The notes: generated from the sequence alone by a model not told the origin. Positions 5,557-13,630 are shown, counted from the first letter of the stretch. The stretch is 37,745 nucleotides of DNA from Candidatus Daviesbacteria bacterium RIFCSPHIGHO2_02_FULL_43_12 (GCA_001776775.1 MFDD01000002.1:1-37745), one strand, 5' to 3'. A program made the numbers and translations.

Positions 5557-6141
5557 TTACCAATAGCCAAAATAACGTAGACCGCATAATACTACTGATC
5601 CAGAAATAATGATTCCTGCTAAGAGTTGGGTAATTGAATGCTTGTTTTGTTTTAATCTTGCCCAAAAGATTATCGGGATCATTAAATATAAAAAAGACAA
5701 GCTCCACCCAAACAAAAAGTTTATAAGTATCGCCCCAAATGTATTAAGTGCTGTATGGAGACTTATTTGCCAATAAAGTGTGGTTATGAAAAATATGGTC
5801 AAACAGGTTGTTAAAAGAATACTTAGGTTAAAGAAAAGTTTTGTTCCAAACTGGTAAACCAAAAGTAGCGAAATAAAATTAGTTATAAAGACCAGACTTA
5901 AGAAGGGGTAACGCTCATTTCTTTTTGGTAAATCCCAGGTGGTTGCTAAACCCAATTTTGGAGCAAAGTACAAATATGCTAAAGGAATAAGTACTTCCAG
6001 GATCAAAATGCTTGGAAATAGTATGGTTAGTTGATGGTTATTTAGCTCAGAGCGAAGCAAAATGGCGAGAAATAATACTGGTAACCATGTTGCTGGACCA
6101 AGTATTATAGATATTAAACTAGAAATTCTTTTGATATCCAT
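5557..6141 (-). CDS. PAP2-like integral membrane phosphatase (divergent)
   Basis: 194 residues with about six transmembrane helices. The PAP2 phosphatase pattern is partly visible: DLPKRNERYPF resembles the first K-x6-RP motif, LYWQISLHTALN the P-S-G-H motif (here I-S-x-H), and WARLKQNKHSITQLLAG the final SR-x5-H-x3-D motif (here R-x5-H-x3-Q). PAP2 enzymes remove phosphate from lipid phosphates such as undecaprenyl-PP or phosphatidate. The last acidic residue is Gln, so activity is uncertain. The gene ends beside a T-arm-like remnant and follows the alpha/beta hydrolase on the same strand after 33 bases, so the two may share a transcript. Confidence 0.6.
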   Translation of the reverse strand: MDIKRISSLISIILGPATWLPVLFLAILLRSELNNHQLTILFPSILILEVLIPLAYLYFAPKLGLATTWDLPKRNERYPFLSLVFITNFISLLLVYQFGTKLFFNLSILLTTCLTIFFITTLYWQISLHTALNTFGAILINFLFGWSLSFLYLMIPIIFWARLKQNKHSITQLLAGIIISGSVVLCGLRYFGYW

Positions 6142-6174
6142 ATTTTGATCATATCAAAAAATGTGTCTAGCAAG

Positions 6175-7038
6175 TTACTGAGTATATTTTTGCAGAAATG
6201 AAAGCACTTTGTCTTTAAATTCTTGAGGGTGTTCGTCAAAAATATCGTGATGGCTATCAATCTCCCAGTATTCCTTCGGTTGGTTTGCCAAACCGTAAAG
6301 GACTTTGGCATCTTGGCTATTTACATCTTGATCCTGCTGGGCTGAAATTAACAAAATAGGAGTTTTTATGTTTTTAATCACAGCTAAAGGTGTAAATTTC
6401 TCGTAATCCTTGCCAAGTTCTACTAAAGCGGAGGCTTTCATAAAGGGATAAAAGATTGTCGAAGGAAGACCTGCTGCCTTAATTTGTGAATAGAACATGG
6501 ATTGGAAATTAGCATATGGAACCGAAGCAATAACAAAATCTCCTTTGCCTGTTTTGCCTGTCGCCAGGATTGAAGTGACAGCTCCCATCGATACTCCTAA
6601 AAAGCCAATCTTTTTATCTTTATTTTCAGGTAATGATTTTATGCAGTCAAAGACTGCTTCTACGTCTTTCCATTCATTGACCCCTAAAGTTATTTTCTTC
6701 CCTTCGCTTTCACCAAAAGATCGTAAGTCCAAAAGTACTGTTGAATATCCGGCTTCCTGTAAATATTCAGCATGACCTAGCATTTGAGATTTACCACCAG
6801 GAACGCTATATCCATGAACAAGGATAACAACAGCCTTAAGTTTGTCATTGGGGAAATACCAATAAGCTATTTTTTGATTATCAGTATTTAAAACAAATTG
6901 TGTTTTTGTTTCCCAGCCAGTCGGTAAGCTTCTTTTTGAATTTTCTGAATGAAGATTTAATTTTACATGTAGCCGGTACCAAGTATACAGAAACAACCCA
7001 GTGGGTATTGTGATAAATAAAACGACTATCAGAATCAT
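6175..7038 (-). CDS. Membrane-anchored alpha/beta hydrolase
   Basis: About 287 residues from the ATG at 7038 (MILIVVLFITIPTGLF), which gives a clean N-terminal anchor; an upstream TTG at 7092 is less likely. The hydrolase core is clear: VVILVHGYS (oxyanion strand), STVLLDLRSFGES, nucleophile elbow GFLGVSMGAVTS (G-x-S-x-G), acid in LLISAQQDQDV, and the catalytic His in IDSHHDIFDEHP. This is the serine-aminopeptidase-S33/BAAT type of fold. It probably faces outside the cell and hydrolyses an ester or similar bond; the substrate is unknown. It precedes the PAP2-like gene on the same strand. Confidence 0.8.
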   Translation of the reverse strand: MILIVVLFITIPTGLFLYTWYRLHVKLNLHSENSKRSLPTGWETKTQFVLNTDNQKIAYWYFPNDKLKAVVILVHGYSVPGGKSQMLGHAEYLQEAGYSTVLLDLRSFGESEGKKITLGVNEWKDVEAVFDCIKSLPENKDKKIGFLGVSMGAVTSILATGKTGKGDFVIASVPYANFQSMFYSQIKAAGLPSTIFYPFMKASALVELGKDYEKFTPLAVIKNIKTPILLISAQQDQDVNSQDAKVLYGLANQPKEYWEIDSHHDIFDEHPQEFKDKVLSFLQKYTQ

Positions 7039-7104
7039 TAATTTTATAGTATGAATATGTGAATAGTATATTAGATGAGATTGGCAATTCAAGAAGATAC
7101 TACT

Positions 7105-7140
7105 AAAAAAGATCCCGCCCCGAAAGGAGGCGAGATCTTT
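7105..7140 (-). terminator. Terminator of the DUF378 gene
   Basis: Arms AAAGATC..GCC (7108-7119) and GGC..GATCTTT (7129-7140) form a stem. Read on the minus strand it is followed by a T-run (TTTTTT). It lies 28 bases after the DUF378 stop codon. Confidence 0.75.
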
Positions 7141-7167
7141 AATAATTACCGAAAGTATCCTGACGGA

Positions 7168-7371
7168 TTACTTCATCATTCCCTTACATTGTTGACAGCC
7201 AACCAGTTTATAAACAGCCGCTGCCCCAACCAAAACATAAACCGCTCGGACTGCTGTTGGCCAAGAACCAAGCAAGGTCTTGACTAAGTCAAAATCAAAA
7301 AGTCCGACCAGCCCCCAGTTCAAAGCGCCAACTATTACGAGAACAAAAGAAAGAGTGTGTAAAGATTTCAT
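7168..7371 (-). CDS. DUF378 family small membrane protein
   Basis: 67 residues with two hydrophobic helices. SFVLVIVGALNWGLVGLF carries the hallmark G-x-L-N-W-G-L-x-G of DUF378, and AVYVLVGAAAVYKL is the second helix. It ends in a Cys-rich tail (GCQQCKGMMK) often seen in the family. Function is unknown. A strong Shine-Dalgarno (GAGGAGGTGAG) sits about nine bases before the ATG. The gene has its own promoter and terminator, so it is a monocistronic unit. Confidence 0.85.
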   Translation of the reverse strand: MKSLHTLSFVLVIVGALNWGLVGLFDFDLVKTLLGSWPTAVRAVYVLVGAAAVYKLVGCQQCKGMMK

Positions 7372-7414
7372 TTAAGCTTACTCACCTCCTCTATCTTTAA
7401 GTGCTACTAAATTT

Positions 7415-7443
7415 ACTGTAGGACTATCCGACAGAGGAGTCAA
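7415..7443 (-). promoter_or_regulatory. Promoter of the DUF378 gene
   Basis: Minus strand TTGACT (7443-7438), a 17-base spacer and TACAGT (7420-7415). It leaves a leader of about 35 bases containing the Shine-Dalgarno. Confidence 0.65.
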
Positions 7444-7455
7444 GTACTCGTTAAA

Positions 7456-7770
7456 TTACTGATTAGTTGAATCAGTAGATGGTGTCTCTGTTGCTGGAGC
7501 AGCATTTGCGTCAGCAGTAGGCATCTCTTCGGTTGTACCCATAGGAGCGCCAGGATTCATTCCACCCATGCTTGGCTGTTCAGGCATTGCTGCAGGAGCA
7601 GCGGCTGCGTTTGCATCATCACCAGAAGCAGTTTGAGCCTGTTGAGGAGCCCAAGGAGCATTGGCAGCAGGTGCACTACCCATAGGAGCAGCTGTTGATG
7701 GATCTGCCGGAGTGGTTACATCAGGAGATGCAACAGGACTAGTTAAACTAGTATCATTAGTATCGGTCAT
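7456..7770 (-). CDS. Ala/Pro/Thr-rich disordered protein
   Basis: 104 residues made mostly of Ala, Pro, Thr, Ser, Met and acidic residues. There is no Lys or Arg, no Cys, no signal peptide and no predicted fold. A perfect Shine-Dalgarno (GGGAGGTGA) sits six bases before the ATG, and a promoter-like TTGATC with TACACT lies upstream. Translation is therefore well supported although homology is not. Such acidic low-complexity proteins can be stress-related or surface-associated; nothing here decides between these. Confidence 0.65.
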   Translation of the reverse strand: MTDTNDTSLTSPVASPDVTTPADPSTAAPMGSAPAANAPWAPQQAQTASGDDANAAAAPAAMPEQPSMGGMNPGAPMGTTEEMPTADANAAPATETPSTDSTNQ

Positions 7771-7879
7771 TTAATTCACCTCCCTTTCAGAAATTAATCT
7801 TTCCCAAGTGTATAGGGTTTAGACCTGTAGATCAAGAGAGAGTTCAGTAAGAAACTTATGTTTGTAGGATCAAAAAGGG

Positions 7880-7885
7880 TATAAT
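7880..7885 (+). promoter_or_regulatory. -10 box of obg
   Basis: A perfect TATAAT, seven bases before the ATG at 7893. The upstream in-frame ATG at 7884 overlaps the box itself, which argues that 7893 is the real start of a leaderless mRNA. Confidence 0.65.
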
Positions 7886-7892
7886 GTTGGCT

Positions 7893-8861
7893 ATGATAAA
7901 TACACAGCATCAAGCCAGGTTAATTGACGAGATCGATATTAGCTTTAAAGCTGGTCATGGAGGCCCGGGAAGGGTTTCATTTGTCCCCCATAACCCTCAC
8001 GGTGGTCCAGATGGAGGAGATGGCGGACACGGTGGAGACGTCTATATCCGAACAACAACCGACCTGACAGCTTTGAAGGCTTTTTCAAATAAAAAAGTTG
8101 TGGAAGCCGTAGACGGAGAGATGGGTGGTAAGAACAAAAGAAACGGAGCAGCCGGAGCAGATATTATGGTTGAACTGCCTCTTGGATCGATACTCACTGA
8201 AAAAGAATCGGAAAAGATTATCGAGCTGGATTCTCCTGGCTCGGTGATCCTGATTTGTCAAGGCGGCATTGGCGGAAGAGGAAACGCTGCACTCGCCCAT
8301 TCCCGGAGGACGACTCCCCGCTTTGCTCAAAAAGGCCGTCCCGGAGAATCAAAAACTTTTTTAGTTTCACTTAAGCTAATTGCCGAGTTTGGCTTAATTG
8401 GGCTGCCCAATGCCGGAAAAAGCAGTTTACTCAATTCTCTAACCAACGCTACAGCTAAAATTGGTGATTATGACTTTACTACTTTAGAACCAAACTTAGG
8501 AGTTTACAGAAATAAGATTATTGCAGATATCCCCGGTCTGATTGAAGGAGCTTCGGAAGGAAAGGGATTGGGAATAAAATTTCTAAAACATATTGAAAAA
8601 ACCAAAGTTCTACTGCATTGTATTGACAGTACCTCATCAGACGTTAAGCGTGATTATCTGATCGTCCGTAATGAACTAGCCAGCTTCAATAAAGATCTAT
8701 TGGATAAAGAAGAGGTGATTTTGCTGACTAAAACAGACGAGATCTCTGATCAGGAGCTAAAAGCCAAACAAAAAAAGCTGACTAGTTTGAGGAAAAAAGT
8801 CCTGCCGATATCGATCTTGGATGATCAACTATTGGCTAATCTCCGCAAGATTTTAGATTAA
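7893..8861 (+). CDS. obg: Obg family GTPase
   Basis: About 322 residues. The N-terminal Obg domain is glycine-rich (KAGHGGPGRVSF, GGPDGGDGGHGGDV, GGIGGRGNAALA). The G domain has G1 GLPNAGKSS, G3 ADIPGLIEGA, G4 TKTD and a G5-like SILD. The C-terminal Obg extension found in some species is absent, giving a compact form. Obg binds the 50S subunit during assembly and links growth to nucleotide levels; it is nearly universal and usually essential. The start at 7893 is preferred because the TATAAT box covers the other ATG. The stop overlaps the murA stop by four bases (convergent genes). Confidence 0.97.
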   Translation: MINTQHQARLIDEIDISFKAGHGGPGRVSFVPHNPHGGPDGGDGGHGGDVYIRTTTDLTALKAFSNKKVVEAVDGEMGGKNKRNGAAGADIMVELPLGSILTEKESEKIIELDSPGSVILICQGGIGGRGNAALAHSRRTTPRFAQKGRPGESKTFLVSLKLIAEFGLIGLPNAGKSSLLNSLTNATAKIGDYDFTTLEPNLGVYRNKIIADIPGLIEGASEGKGLGIKFLKHIEKTKVLLHCIDSTSSDVKRDYLIVRNELASFNKDLLDKEEVILLTKTDEISDQELKAKQKKLTSLRKKVLPISILDDQLLANLRKILD

Positions 8862-10129
8862 TCCACTCTTTCGATGTTTGCTCCCAAAGATAGTAGCGTT
8901 TCGACCACGTTTTCGTAACCTCGTTCAATCAACTCGGCCCGATTAATAACGCTTTCTCCCTGGGCAATTAGAGCCGCCAAAACCATGGCCATACCGGCTC
9001 GGATATCCGGACTTTCCAAGTCCCTCCCGTAAAGCTTGGTTGGGCCATAAACCAGAACCCGATGAGGATCGGCAATGGTGATATGCGCTCCCATCCCAAT
9101 GAGTTTATCCACAAAAAACATTCTATTCTCATACATCCAGTCGTGACACAAGGTAACCCCCCTGGCTTGAGTGGCTAAAACTATGGCCAGACTCATAACG
9201 TCTGTGGGAAATCCCGGCCAGATATTGGTGTGAATTTTTTGATGCGGAACTATTCTTGGGGCAGACATCACGATCCCCCCTGATTTTTCTTCAAACTTTA
9301 ACCCCATTCTGACTAAAGGCAAGACTAAAGGCTCGAGACCTCTGAGTAAACAATTTTCCGCAAAAATCTCGCCCCTAGTGATCGCTGCTGCAATAGCATA
9401 AGTTCCCAGCTCCACATAATCCGGACCGATGCTAAATTCACAACCATTTAATTTTCTGGCTCCCTGAACAGTCAGAGTAGAGCTGCCTATACCCTGGATT
9501 TTAACTCCCATTAGCGAGAGTAAGTTACACAGATCAACAATGTGCGGTTCCTCGGCACAGTTACGCAGAATAACTATGTTTGGATTTAGCGAGCAGCCCA
9601 GCAATAGATTCTCGGTGGCGGTCACAGAAGCTTCTTCTAAAAACACATCCAGTATTTTTTGGTTATGAATTTTGGAATATCCTTGATATTCACTGCCGCC
9701 GGATTTTACCCTAAATTTGTATCCTAGAGCTCGAAATCCATCCAAATGCGGTTCAATGCTTCTTCTACCAATTATATCACCTCCTGGGTGAGAAAAAGTT
9801 ACCTTATTTAAACGCGCGAGTAACGGACCAACAAACAATATAGACGCTCGTAATTTGGCCACCAGCTCTTTAGGGAGCTCGGTTTGACTAATTTTTTTGG
9901 CTTCAACTGTGACCTCACGGCCTTCGGAGGTGGTTTGTGCACCTAGGGTCTGTAGAATTTGCAAGGATACACCTACGTCTCTAATAATGGGAACATTCTT
10001 TAAAGTAACTTTATCCTCTGTGAGCAGTGTAGCGGCCAGACAGGGTAGTACGGAGTTTTTATTGCCGGAGATTCGCACCTTTCCTCTTAATTGATTACCA
10101 CCAGAAATGACATATTGAGCCATAAACAC
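8858..10129 (-). CDS. murA: UDP-N-acetylglucosamine 1-carboxyvinyltransferase
   Basis: 423 residues, the typical MurA length. It transfers enolpyruvate from PEP to UDP-GlcNAc, the first committed step of peptidoglycan synthesis, in the cytoplasm. The N-terminal RISGNKNSVLP has the conserved Lys-Asn pair, RASILFVGPLLAR matches the substrate loop, and the FPTDVMSLA and DIRAGMAMVLAA motifs are present. The active loop reads HPGGDIIGRRSIEPHLDG: the usual Cys (Cys115 in E. coli) is Asp here, the change associated with natural fosfomycin resistance in Mycobacterium and Chlamydia. The start may be the GTG at 10129 (five bases after the -10) or the ATG at 10123. Confidence 0.96.
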   Translation of the reverse strand: MFMAQYVISGGNQLRGKVRISGNKNSVLPCLAATLLTEDKVTLKNVPIIRDVGVSLQILQTLGAQTTSEGREVTVEAKKISQTELPKELVAKLRASILFVGPLLARLNKVTFSHPGGDIIGRRSIEPHLDGFRALGYKFRVKSGGSEYQGYSKIHNQKILDVFLEEASVTATENLLLGCSLNPNIVILRNCAEEPHIVDLCNLLSLMGVKIQGIGSSTLTVQGARKLNGCEFSIGPDYVELGTYAIAAAITRGEIFAENCLLRGLEPLVLPLVRMGLKFEEKSGGIVMSAPRIVPHQKIHTNIWPGFPTDVMSLAIVLATQARGVTLCHDWMYENRMFFVDKLIGMGAHITIADPHRVLVYGPTKLYGRDLESPDIRAGMAMVLAALIAQGESVINRAELIERGYENVVETLLSLGANIERVD

Positions 10130-10134
10130 TGAGT

Positions 10135-10163
10135 ATTGTAAGGCTTATATATCTAAAGCGCAA
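10135..10163 (-). promoter_or_regulatory. murA promoter
   Basis: Minus strand TTGCGC (10163-10158), a 17-base spacer and TACAAT (10140-10135), very close to the start codon. Confidence 0.6.
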
Positions 10164-10167
10164 ATAT

Positions 10168-11682
10168 TTAAGACGGATTGTTAAGGCTTTTTGCCAGAGT
10201 TTCGATCTGCTCAAATAGCGCGGAATCTTCATTGATCATTGCCTTTTCCTGCTCACCCAGCCAAAGATTTGCCTTCATCTTATTTAAAATTTGAGTGGCA
10301 TTGCTCTGTCTTTTTCGCATTAAATCCAGCAATTTTCGAAGATCCTCCTGATTTACTCTGGAGTTGCTGTTTAGAGATTCCCATCCGGGCAAGACTTTAG
10401 CGGTATTATCTATCAAATTTTGCCAACCCTGCTTTTCCTGATCTGTATAAGTAGGTGGAATGTATCCTCCAAAATGCTGGACAATGACCTGTACCGGGCA
10501 GCCATTAATTTCACCAATCTGAGCGGAAACACCAGTGTCCTGATACTTTTCATTCAGCAGAAAGTTTTTGGTTTGTGGGAATTGAAAGTAATTGTCTATT
10601 AGTTCGTCAGCCGTAAAAAAGCCTTGAGTAGGTGCTTCGCCCATGATTATATTACTATACCCTACCTCCGAGGTTGCCTTGTCCATGGTGTAGCCACTCC
10701 GAGTTGCTTCAAAAGAGAGATCGTTATATTTAATAATCACCTGGGCTCTTTTTTTGGCTGACTGACTAAGTTTAGGTTCAAGGCTTAGTGCTTTGAGTCC
10801 CGACTCCTGTCTTTTTTGGTTTAGTAACTTGATGTACTCTTTTTCATCTAAGACTGGTTGGTTGGCCATTTTAGAATCTTCGCTTGTATCTCTCCAGTGA
10901 ACTTTTAAGCCATCTCTTTTGCTAGGACTAGACTGGTCCGCTAAGGGGATCACACTACTAATATCTCGAAGTAGTACAAACCCCACATCAAAACGGGAGT
11001 CATTGCTTCCCTTTCGGTTGTCTCCCATCACGATAACAGCGTCACTAGGGATAGTTATTTCATGGCAATCAGGTAGAAAAGCTCCTCCGTAAGTCGACCG
11101 GGGAGTCGCTATATATGGTTCATCCAGCAGTTGTCCATTGACCTTTACAAACCCATCCCTGACTTCAATCCGTTCTCCAGGCAATCCAATCACCCGCTTA
11201 ATAAAGCCAATATCAGTTTTCTGATCTCCGGATTCCTTGGCCACGATTTCCTGGGTTTTCTGATTGGCGAAGGTGACAATGTCCCCTCTTTGTAAGTCTC
11301 TTCCAAAGTACCTTTGTCCAAAAAACAGAATTCCTCCGGGATAGGCTCGGACTTTTGCTTGCGCAACTATCTCGTCCATTCTTTCTAAGTTGGTAAGAGT
11401 CTCTCCTTTAGGAAAAGTTGGATACATTGAGCCTGTACCAGCCACATATTCACTAACTTGGACTACTCCGACAGCTTGAGCAACTCTTACCCCGGCTACT
11501 GCAATCATCAAGTAACCCCCGACCCATAAAGGGACTATTTGAAAAGCTAAAACAGCAAAAATTAAGCGCCGCAAGAAATGTCCCCTGCCTCCAATAGCTG
11601 ACATCATCAATACCACCGGAGCAAACACTATAAAGATCAGGACTTTGAAGACGGAGCTAAACATAGCGGAAATATGCTTCAC
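10168..11682 (-). CDS. lepB: Signal peptidase I fused to a C-terminal CAP (SCP-like) domain
   Basis: 504 residues, far longer than a usual signal peptidase I. Two hydrophobic regions (about 11-30 and 40-66) anchor it. The catalytic Ser is in GTGSMYPTF (Ser85), the general-base Lys in GFIKRVIGLPGE (Lys162), and the family box GDNRKGSNDSR is at 220-230. About 40 extra residues lie between the Ser box and the Lys region. After a linker, residues 280-408 look like a CAP/SCP domain (YIKLLNQKRQESGLKAL, then LSQSAKKRAQ, later a QDTG strand and VIVQHFGG). A helical tail follows. The peptidase part cleaves signal peptides outside the membrane, so the CAP domain would also be external. The GTG start is seven bases after a TATTAT box. 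It lies 5 bases downstream of the methyltransferase gene. Confidence 0.85.
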   Translation of the reverse strand: MKHISAMFSSVFKVLIFIVFAPVVLMMSAIGGRGHFLRRLIFAVLAFQIVPLWVGGYLMIAVAGVRVAQAVGVVQVSEYVAGTGSMYPTFPKGETLTNLERMDEIVAQAKVRAYPGGILFFGQRYFGRDLQRGDIVTFANQKTQEIVAKESGDQKTDIGFIKRVIGLPGERIEVRDGFVKVNGQLLDEPYIATPRSTYGGAFLPDCHEITIPSDAVIVMGDNRKGSNDSRFDVGFVLLRDISSVIPLADQSSPSKRDGLKVHWRDTSEDSKMANQPVLDEKEYIKLLNQKRQESGLKALSLEPKLSQSAKKRAQVIIKYNDLSFEATRSGYTMDKATSEVGYSNIIMGEAPTQGFFTADELIDNYFQFPQTKNFLLNEKYQDTGVSAQIGEINGCPVQVIVQHFGGYIPPTYTDQEKQGWQNLIDNTAKVLPGWESLNSNSRVNQEDLRKLLDLMRKRQSNATQILNKMKANLWLGEQEKAMINEDSALFEQIETLAKSLNNPS

Positions 11683-11687
11683 TAAAG

Positions 11688-12698
11688 CTATAATACACTT
11701 TTTGTAGGTTTATTGGAGGCGACTTTGCGTAATTTGGCCACAAAAAAGCCCTCGGTTAAAGCAGTCGGGAGAATCCTCAGGGTAAGTTTTACCTGGGGAT
11801 GATAAGTTTTGCCCTGCCATGAAACTAAGGCGGGATAGGATTCGGGTATACCTAAAGAGATCTCTTCTACTTCGACCTTACCCTGCTCTTTTTCCAGCAG
11901 CCAATCGATGACTGATTCATTTTCTTCAGGGGAGATAGTACAGGTCGAATAGACTACTAAACCTCCGACTTTGGTAGCCGTAACGCCTGCCCGTATCAAA
12001 AATTTCTGCAGAGCTGATAGCTCTCTAACCTTTTTTTCAGTCCAATCTCGATAGGATTTTTCATAAGTTGACAGAAACCTCCCCTCCATGCTGCAAGGAA
12101 CGTCGACTAGGGTTTTATCGAAATACTCCGGATACTTTCGCCAAAGATCTTTTCCATCGAGGTAGGTTATCTGAGAGTTAGTAACTCCCTGCAGCTTTAG
12201 ATTTGCTTCCAGTTTAAAGAGCCTAACCCGGCTTTTGTCATTGGCTATAATTTGGCCAGTGTTTTTCATTAAGGCAGCGATCTGGGTTGTCTTACTTCCC
12301 GGAGCTGCGGTAAGATCTAAAATCAACTCACCTGGTTGAGGATCCAGGACCAAAGGTGGAATCATGCTGGACAAGCTCTGCACATAGACTAACCCCTGAT
12401 TATAAATATCGTTTTCGGTAAGGACTCGCTGAGGAGTGTCTTGAAGTATAAAAGCCTCAGGAAGCAGCTCACTACTTGGTGCACCGCTTCGCCATCCGAC
12501 TTTTTCAAAAGGTAATCCAGCCTCCTTTAGCTTTATTTTTAGATCTGAGGCCGAGATTTTAAGAGTATTAGCCCTAAAGGTAGTGGGTCGAATGGTCGTA
12601 AAAGACTGGAGTACGGACTCTATATTTTGTGGAGGAATAATAAGCTTTAGTTTATTCAGAAATTTTTGAGGCAATTTCTGCCAGGATTGATCTGCCAT
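11688..12698 (-). CDS. RsmB/NOP2/Sun-family RNA cytosine-5 methyltransferase
   Basis: 336 residues. It methylates C5 of cytosine in rRNA or tRNA using SAM. Motif I is LDLTAAPGSKTTQIA. The two cysteines of the family are both present: DVPCSMEG (motif IV) and YSTCTISPEENE (motif VI, the catalytic nucleophile). An N-terminal PUA-like/RNA-binding part precedes (PTTFRANTLK). There is no C-terminal extension as in RsmF, and no NusB-like domain as in RsmB, so the exact target cannot be assigned. A perfect TATAAT six bases before the ATG implies a leaderless mRNA. The signal peptidase-CAP gene follows after five bases, but the latter may have its own -10. Confidence 0.92.
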   Translation of the reverse strand: MADQSWQKLPQKFLNKLKLIIPPQNIESVLQSFTTIRPTTFRANTLKISASDLKIKLKEAGLPFEKVGWRSGAPSSELLPEAFILQDTPQRVLTENDIYNQGLVYVQSLSSMIPPLVLDPQPGELILDLTAAPGSKTTQIAALMKNTGQIIANDKSRVRLFKLEANLKLQGVTNSQITYLDGKDLWRKYPEYFDKTLVDVPCSMEGRFLSTYEKSYRDWTEKKVRELSALQKFLIRAGVTATKVGGLVVYSTCTISPEENESVIDWLLEKEQGKVEVEEISLGIPESYPALVSWQGKTYHPQVKLTLRILPTALTEGFFVAKLRKVASNKPTKSVL

Positions 12699-12704
12699 GA
12701 GAGT

Positions 12705-12710
12705 ATTATA
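12705..12710 (-). promoter_or_regulatory. -10 box of the RNA methyltransferase gene
   Basis: Minus strand TATAAT (12710-12705) followed by ACTCTC and the ATG, a six-base gap. Confidence 0.6.
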
Positions 12711-12743
12711 GCTTAAGACCTGGTCACGGTTTTATATGGACAC

Positions 12744-13013
12744 TTAGAGTTTTGCTGCGTTTGCTGCAGCTTTTTCATCACTGGCAGCTTTTTTAAGGGC
12801 GTTACGCTCTTGGAGTTTTTCTTCTCTCTCTATACGTTGTTTTTTGACTTCAGCTGTTTTTTTATCGATTGCTTCCTGACATTCATCATTAGAACATCTG
12901 AAAGTAACTGTAATTTGGGGAGCTTGGTGAGGAGAAAGCTCCTTAACCGTTCTACTCAGCTCAATTAAAACACTTCCACACCTCGCACAATTTATTTGAT
13001 CAGTGTTTGACAT
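12744..13013 (-). CDS. Small zinc-ribbon protein with charged helical tail
   Basis: 89 residues. INCARCGSVL and FRCSNDECQEAI supply a CxxC and a C-x4-C pair, enough for one zinc ribbon. Residues 50-89 are a Lys/Glu/Ala-rich helix or coiled coil. A good Shine-Dalgarno (GGAGCGAGGTGA) lies just before the ATG. It is 47 bases downstream of the RRM gene on the same strand and may be co-transcribed with it; both have nucleic-acid-binding features. The family is not recognised. Confidence 0.7.
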   Translation of the reverse strand: MSNTDQINCARCGSVLIELSRTVKELSPHQAPQITVTFRCSNDECQEAIDKKTAEVKKQRIEREEKLQERNALKKAASDEKAAANAAKL

Positions 13014-13060
13014 GTATCACCTCGCTCCTTCTTTTTGTATTTTAAAACGCTAATTGAAGT

Positions 13061-13447
13061 TTAATATCTACTTCTTTTATTGTTGTTATTTCTGTTGAAT
13101 CCGCCCCGGCTAGGTCCACTTCCTGATCTATTGTCTCGGTTATATCCACCATTTCCACTGTCTCTGTTGTATCCGCCGCCATCGCTATTTCGAGGCCTGT
13201 CCTCTCTTGGACGCGCAACTGAAACACCTAGGGTACGATTATTCAACATCGAACCGTTTAGCTCGGAAATAGCTTTTTGAGCTGCTTCATCGCTATCCAT
13301 TTCTACAAAACCAAAACCTTTGCTTTGATTGGTAAATTTGTCGGTCACAACTTGAGCTGAAATTACAGTTCCGAATACTGCAAACATATCTTGCAGATCT
13401 TGATTAGTATGAGAATAGGGTAATCCACCTATAAATAATTTAGTCAT
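13061..13447 (-). CDS. RRM-domain RNA-binding protein with Gly/Asn/Arg-rich tail
   Basis: 128 residues. A complete RRM covers residues 1-80, with RNP2 LFIGGLPY and RNP1 KGFGFVEM. The C-terminal 45 residues are rich in Gly, Asn, Arg, Ser and Tyr (GGYNRDSGNGGYNRD), like eukaryotic and cyanobacterial glycine-rich RNA-binding proteins. Such proteins bind single-stranded RNA and are often cold-induced. The leader is long (about 105 bases) and folds so that the Shine-Dalgarno is paired. A second RRM gene without the tail lies at 22120-22374; their N-termini (KLFIGGLPY and KLFVGSLPW) show they are paralogues. Confidence 0.92.
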   Translation of the reverse strand: MTKLFIGGLPYSHTNQDLQDMFAVFGTVISAQVVTDKFTNQSKGFGFVEMDSDEAAQKAISELNGSMLNNRTLGVSVARPREDRPRNSDGGGYNRDSGNGGYNRDNRSGSGPSRGGFNRNNNNKRSRY

Positions 13448-13551
13448 TTAATTTAATTCACCACCCCTCTTTGTCATTCTGATGGTGAAACCTGTCACAA
13501 AAGAATGTTTTCTTTCTGTCTTGAAGTATCTTTTAGATTAATTCGAGAAGA
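13448..13551 (-). promoter_or_regulatory. Structured 5' leader of the RRM gene
   Basis: Minus-strand TTCACCA (13489-13483) is complementary to TGGTGAA (13463-13457), which includes part of the Shine-Dalgarno GGGGTGGTG. A 7-bp stem would hide the ribosome site. This suggests temperature-dependent or autoregulated translation. No named riboswitch is recognised. Confidence 0.5.
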
Positions 13552-13558
13552 TAAAGAG

Positions 13559-13587
13559 ATTATAGCAGAAAAAGGTTCTTGGTACAA
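13559..13587 (-). promoter_or_regulatory. Promoter of the RRM gene (128 aa)
   Basis: Minus strand TTGTAC (13587-13582), a 17-base spacer and a perfect TATAAT (13564-13559). Transcription would start near 13552. Confidence 0.7.
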
Positions 13588-13630
13588 GCCAAACTAATAA
13601 AGCTAACAAGCGAGTATTTGAGCTATATTA

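Noticed and set aside
5384-5707. Minus-strand open frame ending in a TGLEPATFSL-like phrase
   Set aside because: That phrase is the well-known spurious translation of a tRNA-Gly gene; the rest overlaps the PAP2-like gene in another frame.
13042-13227. Thr/Glu/Asp-rich open frame inside the RRM gene
   Set aside because: Same strand, shifted frame over the repetitive Gly/Asn/Arg tail; composition follows from the repeats.
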